A model generated the notes under the pieces. It was given only the letters and a program-made list of their open reading frames with translations. It was not told the origin of the DNA and did no database searches. From Diplonema papillatum (Eukaryota > Euglenozoa > Diplonemea > Diplonemida > Diplonemidae): DNA of 64,000 nt. This document shows, in pieces, positions 60,315-64,000 of the stretch. The position numbers were made by a program, and so were the translations under genes. Every line of letters starts with the position of its first letter. Position 1 is the first letter of the stretch. The DNA is taken from NCBI GenBank assembly GCA_030068145.1, contig JAPJBO010000011.1, positions 434,001 to 498,000 of the forward strand, in the 5' to 3' direction.

Positions 60315-61318
60315 CAGGAAGCGTGGACAGCATTTTCTTTATTTTTGACAACAATTCTAGGTGTTGTTCGGATATTTTGTGCTGGGTTTTCCGACCAGGT
60401 GTCCCCTGTGTCACTCTGCATGTGTACGCGTTCAATTCTGAGGTGCGCATTTGAAAGATCGGCTGCGAAATCATTAAAATGCACCCCTAGGCCCCCATTC
60501 TCTCCATTTGCGACCCATTTTTGACTGCGGCCCGAAGTTCCCGAAAAAGTACTTTTCCCAAAGTTAACCCCCCCCCCCCCCCCCCACATGAGAGGCAAGT
60601 AGCGCCTGAACACGAAACTAAGATTATCCCCCCTCCCCTCCGTCCGTAAGGGGTTAAACAAGGAAAGATGGCTGCGGAAGCCGCACCAGTCCTCTCCCAG
60701 ATCGCACTGGGCTTACGAGCAGTGCATGGCGGGGTTGCCGCCGCTGTTTTGAAATACGGTGACCACGTCAGCAACGCCGGTGACCCGTCGTTTTTGCGCG
60801 GCTGTGATGCAAAACGGAGCCAGTCGCCCAGCCAGCCGGCCAGGACAACACCCGTGTGAGCTGGTGGCAGGGAAAGGCCGAGGCGAGCCATTCAGTGCAT
60901 CAGCCCAAGAAACGTAAGGTCGCTTGTACATTGGTCTCTTGCCAAGATGAACATCACAGGTGGTCAGAAAGTACTGGACGTGTTGGCAAGGCCAGTGTCT
61001 TTACCACGCCCGAAATGGGTCCAAAGGGCCCCGTGCAGCGCGAACCACAACCGCAGTTGGGCTTGCGCGCAGAAAACGGGAGTTTGGCTCAAGAAAACGT
61101 CAGCGTTGTGCACCATCATTATTACAATAAAAAGTGACGCCCCCTACTCCATACAACTTCTATCAAACTTCTATATTCAGCATTGTGGGTAGCACCACAA
61201 AGTGTTTCTTAATTAGCACGTTTTGTACTAAAAACATGGGGTTTGACGTACTTAGTGAAATTTGAAAAGTGTTGAAACCCCATGATGATCCCCCATTTCT
61301 TTCCCGAATTTCTTGGTT
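60315..61318. other. Mostly empty; one small open frame
   Basis: ATG 60668 opens 63 codons (MAAEAAPVLSQIALGLRAVH), with a good AAAGATGG context but no homology I know. The stretch from 61140 to 61318 is AT-rich with nothing recognisable. Confidence 0.3.
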
Positions 61319-61361
61319 TTATCGAGTCTTTGAGCAGGAAAAACGTATCGCGGTCAGAGTA

Positions 61362-61643
61362 TTAGCGACAAGAGCATTCTGGCACTTGTGAATGAAGACG
61401 ACAGGCGTAGGCGTGCTCTGTGATGCAGTCTGTGAACTGCAGCGCCGCAAACAAGGAATGATAACCGCAGCTCCAATCGTCTTGTTGACATCCTCGAGCG
61501 TCCGTCTCGGGGGATCGATTCCCGTCCTTCTCGATGCACACCACCCGGTTGTTTCCACGCCGGGGGCCCTGTCTCTTACAAAGACCCACAAACCACGCAT
61601 ATATTTTGTAATCCCCAGGTCTAATTTTCACGGATCTCTTCAT
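61362..61643 (-). pseudogene. Ulp1-like cysteine protease fragment
   Basis: On minus the frame contains CQQDDWSCGYHSLFAALQF, which has the QxD...CG pattern around the catalytic cysteine of C48 (Ulp1/SUMO protease) peptidases often carried by large DNA transposons. Only this short part is visible. A preceding segment (KIRPGDYKIYAWFVGLCKR) is copied again at 61640-61864. Confidence 0.4.
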
Positions 61644-62000
61644 CGGAGCTGATCGCGAGCGTAAATTCGTCGAAGAGGATCTGCTACGTGGACCAGCGGG
61701 AAAATGTCACCATTCAGAGGATCGATTCCCGCCCTTCTCAACACACACCCGGTGCCCAGCATACACGCACGTATCTTCTGATCCCCGGGTCTAATTTTCG
61801 CGGTTCTCTTCATCGGAGCTGATCGCGAGCAAAAAGGTCTGGACAGCGAAAACAACGTCACCACCTAGGGGATCGATTCCCGTCCTTCCCGTTACCAACC
61901 TGGTGGTCCCATGTCCGGTGCCCTCCATCTTGTAAAGACCCGCGAACCACGCACATACTTCTTGGTGCCCGGGTCCATTTGCACGGTTCTCTTCATCGCG
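61490..62000. repeat. Three degenerate tandem units of 150-205 bp
   Basis: GGATCGATTCCCG starts at ~61512, ~61719 and ~61869. AAAGACCC-type, TCTTCATCGGAGCTGATCG and GGTCTAATTTTC-type blocks follow in each. They overlap the Ulp1-like fragment, so this is duplicated coding debris. GGATCGATTCC resembles a tRNA T-arm (B box), but no tRNA body is present. From 62010 to 62657 there are CA-rich tracts and no gene. Confidence 0.65.
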
Positions 62001-62657
62001 AGCTAAAAATCGTCAAAACGGTCTGCTGCACGCACTAGCAAAACCTTCACCAGAAACCCAGCTCCCGCTGGCTCTTCCCAGCTCCCAAAGAGCCAGAAGA
62101 GCCAGCTCCCAAGAGCTGGGAGCCACCGCCAACACTGCCTGGGGACTGTCTTCAACGAAGCCTTGGTCGGCTTCATCTCCTGTTGGATCGGAAACTTTCG
62201 CTTCCAGTAAATTTGCGTCACTCAACCCGGTCACCACGAAACTCGCCCGGAGTGTCGAATCTGCTTCGCACGGGGTGAAGGGCTGACGCGGGCGAAGAAA
62301 TCGGTGCATATTTCTTTTTTTGACGGGTTCAAATTTTCTGTCATTTTTTCGTGCGTCCTTTTTTACTGTCGAGCCCCAGTTTATTGAGTGGGATAAACAC
62401 GCAGTCTTTTTCCCTCCGAGGTTTTATTGTCGCAAACGAATCCCCGTGTGCAGCGGGCGGTGCCCACGGCACACGGCACCAAGCATCCATGCGGAGCATC
62501 AAGCTCGTGTACAGCCAGCGCACACGTATCAGGCTGCCACACAAACCCACATCATCGCACACACACACGTATCAGGTTACCACACAGCGCACATGCACCC
62601 TCTCCGGTAGCTCCGGTCCGCTGACCTCCGCGGACTTTGAAAAGTTTGTTAGTTAGA

Positions 62658-63596
62658 ATGCCACCAAAGCAGCAGAACGTGCCCTCCGCCGAAGACTTGG
62701 CGCAGCTGGAGAAGCGGCTGATTGAGTTGGAACAGAGGCTCGCCGTGCGGGAGTCGGAGGTCGAGGCCGCTGAGAAGAGAAAGAGGGAACAGGACGAGGC
62801 GGAAAGGGAGGCCAAGAAGCCTCGCAGGGAGCTACCGGAGGAACAGCCGATCTCGGCTGATATAATGCCGGGGCTGCCGAAAAATAGGGCCGAGGAGATT
62901 TTCCTCGCCTTACAGGACGATGACCCATCGTTCTGGGAGAGCTTGAGCCCGGCTGTGAGACGTGAGCTCTGCGGCTTGGAAGATGAGCGTGAGACGTGAG
63001 CTCGCGGTCCTGCAACGCCTGGTTGCCCTTGAACCGGTAGAGCCGACGGACGGCGTCCTCAAAGCGTCTGAGGTTGGCACTCGTCGGGGACATCGCCTTC
63101 CAGTGCTCCGGGTCGACGAGGGTGAAGTCATCGTCACTGGCGTCGTCGTCGACTACCTGGTGCACCGCAGCCGCGGCCTCGTCCAGTAGGGACGACATCA
63201 CGGAAAATGTTCGTGATCTGGTCCGATTGCGCCGGGGAGAGTCAGGCCCCCCCAAAGCTCATGTGGCTCCTGCGGCTAGGGGCGCTCTTTGATGAGTACG
63301 AGCAGGTGCATGCAGTCTACGAGCTGCGGGACCCAGGAGCGGCGGGAGCAATGCGCCAGATCCAGCAAGTGGATCGGTTGCCCGAGAGAATGAGACAGGC
63401 CAGGCGCCGTCTCACAGCGCAGTTCAAGGCCAAGCCAACCTTGAGGCCACCCTTGGCCCGGGGGGGCCCGGCGGCGCGAGAGGCCTGCCGCAACTTCAAG
63501 AACGGCAGGTGCATGAGGACGGACTGTCGTTTCCGGCACGCTGCGCCCCACGCTCCGTCCCGTGCCATGCTTAGGGTCCCCTCAAAAAATGACTGA
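62658..63596 (+). mobile_element. gag-like retroelement ORF, interrupted
   Basis: ATG 62658 opens a 113-residue coiled-coil N-part (DLAQLEKRLIELEQRLAVRE, FLALQDDDPSFWESLSPAV) ending in TGA at 62997. A second part in another frame, 63207-63596, reads LRLGALFDEYEQVHAVYELR and ends with one CCCH finger, CRNFKNGRCMRTDCRFRH (Cx7Cx4Cx3H). The gap is protein-like only on the opposite strand (see findings). The arrangement (coiled coil, then nucleic-acid-binding finger, then a further ORF) fits a retroelement gag. Family unknown. Confidence 0.5.
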
Positions 63597-63632
63597 CTTC
63601 CCCTCCCGAGGACTCAGAGGAGGGGCTGCGAC

Positions 63633-64000
63633 ATGGGCAAGCCGGATCGCGAGGTTCGAAGGGCGGGGAACGTCGACGAAGACGACGGCGCAGCGGACAT
63701 CGATGATGGCTTCCCTGACAAGGTTTTCGTCAGCAGTGGGGCTGCAGGCAGCGCCGCCCTCGCTGAGAATCAGGGCGTTCGCCGCCGCCATGGTTCCTGC
63801 TCTCCTTGCCGCGGATCCCCTCTTGGGTTTTGGTTTGGGCAAGAAGTATTCGCGCCCGCATCTGACCACGCTGCAGCAGTCACGTGTAAACCGGGCAGAC
63901 CCAGTCGTCCCCCATCTGGTCCCGAACGACGAGCACCGCTCCTGCACCCGAGTTTAGCCTTCAATGATTGGAAGCCGCATCGGAAACAGTGGGTCAACCC
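63633..64000 (+). CDS. ORF running off the right edge, possible pol start
   Basis: ATG 63633, 37 bp after the gag-like stop, stays open for 122 codons to the window end: MGKPDREVRRAGNVDEDDGA, ADIDDGFPDKVFVSSG, CKPGRPSRPPSGPE. The acidic N-terminus and position suggest the next protein of the same retroelement, but no protease or polymerase motif has appeared yet. The opposite strand is also open here, so confidence is low. Confidence 0.3.
   Translation, partial: MGKPDREVRRAGNVDEDDGAADIDDGFPDKVFVSSGAAGSAALAENQGVRRRHGSCSPCRGSPLGFWFGQEVFAPASDHAAAVTCKPGRPSRPPSGPERRAPLLHPSLAFNDWKPHRKQWVN

Noticed and set aside
61499..61530. GGGGATCGATTCCC as a tRNA gene
   Set aside because: It is repeated three times within degenerate coding debris and has no A box at the right distance.
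62653..63255. One continuous 200-residue minus-strand protein
   Set aside because: Its second half is the antisense shadow of the gag coiled coil. Only the first ~75 codons look protein-like, so I report an inversion instead.

Overview
The window is eukaryotic nuclear DNA from a protist or alga that I cannot place further. Coding stretches are GC-rich with strong GC3. They are broken by GT-AG introns whose sampled junctions are mostly phase 0, and they sit in a much larger mass of dispersed repeats, minisatellites and dead transposons. I see no operons, rRNA, tRNA or CRISPR.

Layout. 0-5.6 kb: one exon of an unknown gene, then an 18-copy ~180 bp satellite with higher-order structure, then a 31 bp minisatellite. 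5.7-7.0 kb: two-exon aspartyl/asparaginyl beta-hydroxylase. 8.3-23.3 kb: a probable seven-exon gene for a coiled-coil, polyQ, low-complexity protein. Its introns hold retroposons and a fold-back minisatellite, and its last exons have been copied repeatedly. 23.7-26.7 kb: two-exon membrane-anchored alpha/beta hydrolase with several broken copies of its own 5' end in front and of its 3' exon behind. 27.8-30.8 kb: transposon wreckage. 31.6-33.2 kb: intronless histone stem-loop binding protein. 37.3-39.8 kb: decayed piggyBac element with terminal inverted repeats. 42.7-44.1 kb: FYVE/SAM/FYVE protein. 50.9-51.4 kb: SSAT-type GNAT acetyltransferase. 52.5-53.8 kb: hAT remnant. 55.1-56.0 kb: peroxisomal 2,4-dienoyl-CoA reductase with PTS1. 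58.6-60.6 kb: a coiled-coil exon and a second piggyBac remnant. 61.3-64.0 kb: Ulp1-like fragment, tandem repeats, and a gag-like retroelement running off the right edge.

The genes are unrelated housekeeping functions (histone mRNA handling, peroxisomal beta-oxidation, polyamine-type acetylation, endosomal lipid binding), each isolated by repeats. Three observations stand out. The SLBP carries an eIF4G-like eIF4E-binding motif and a PABP-binding PAM2 motif. Three retroposon families share a 3' hairpin that is kept by covariation. Partial tandem copies of gene ends recur at four loci.
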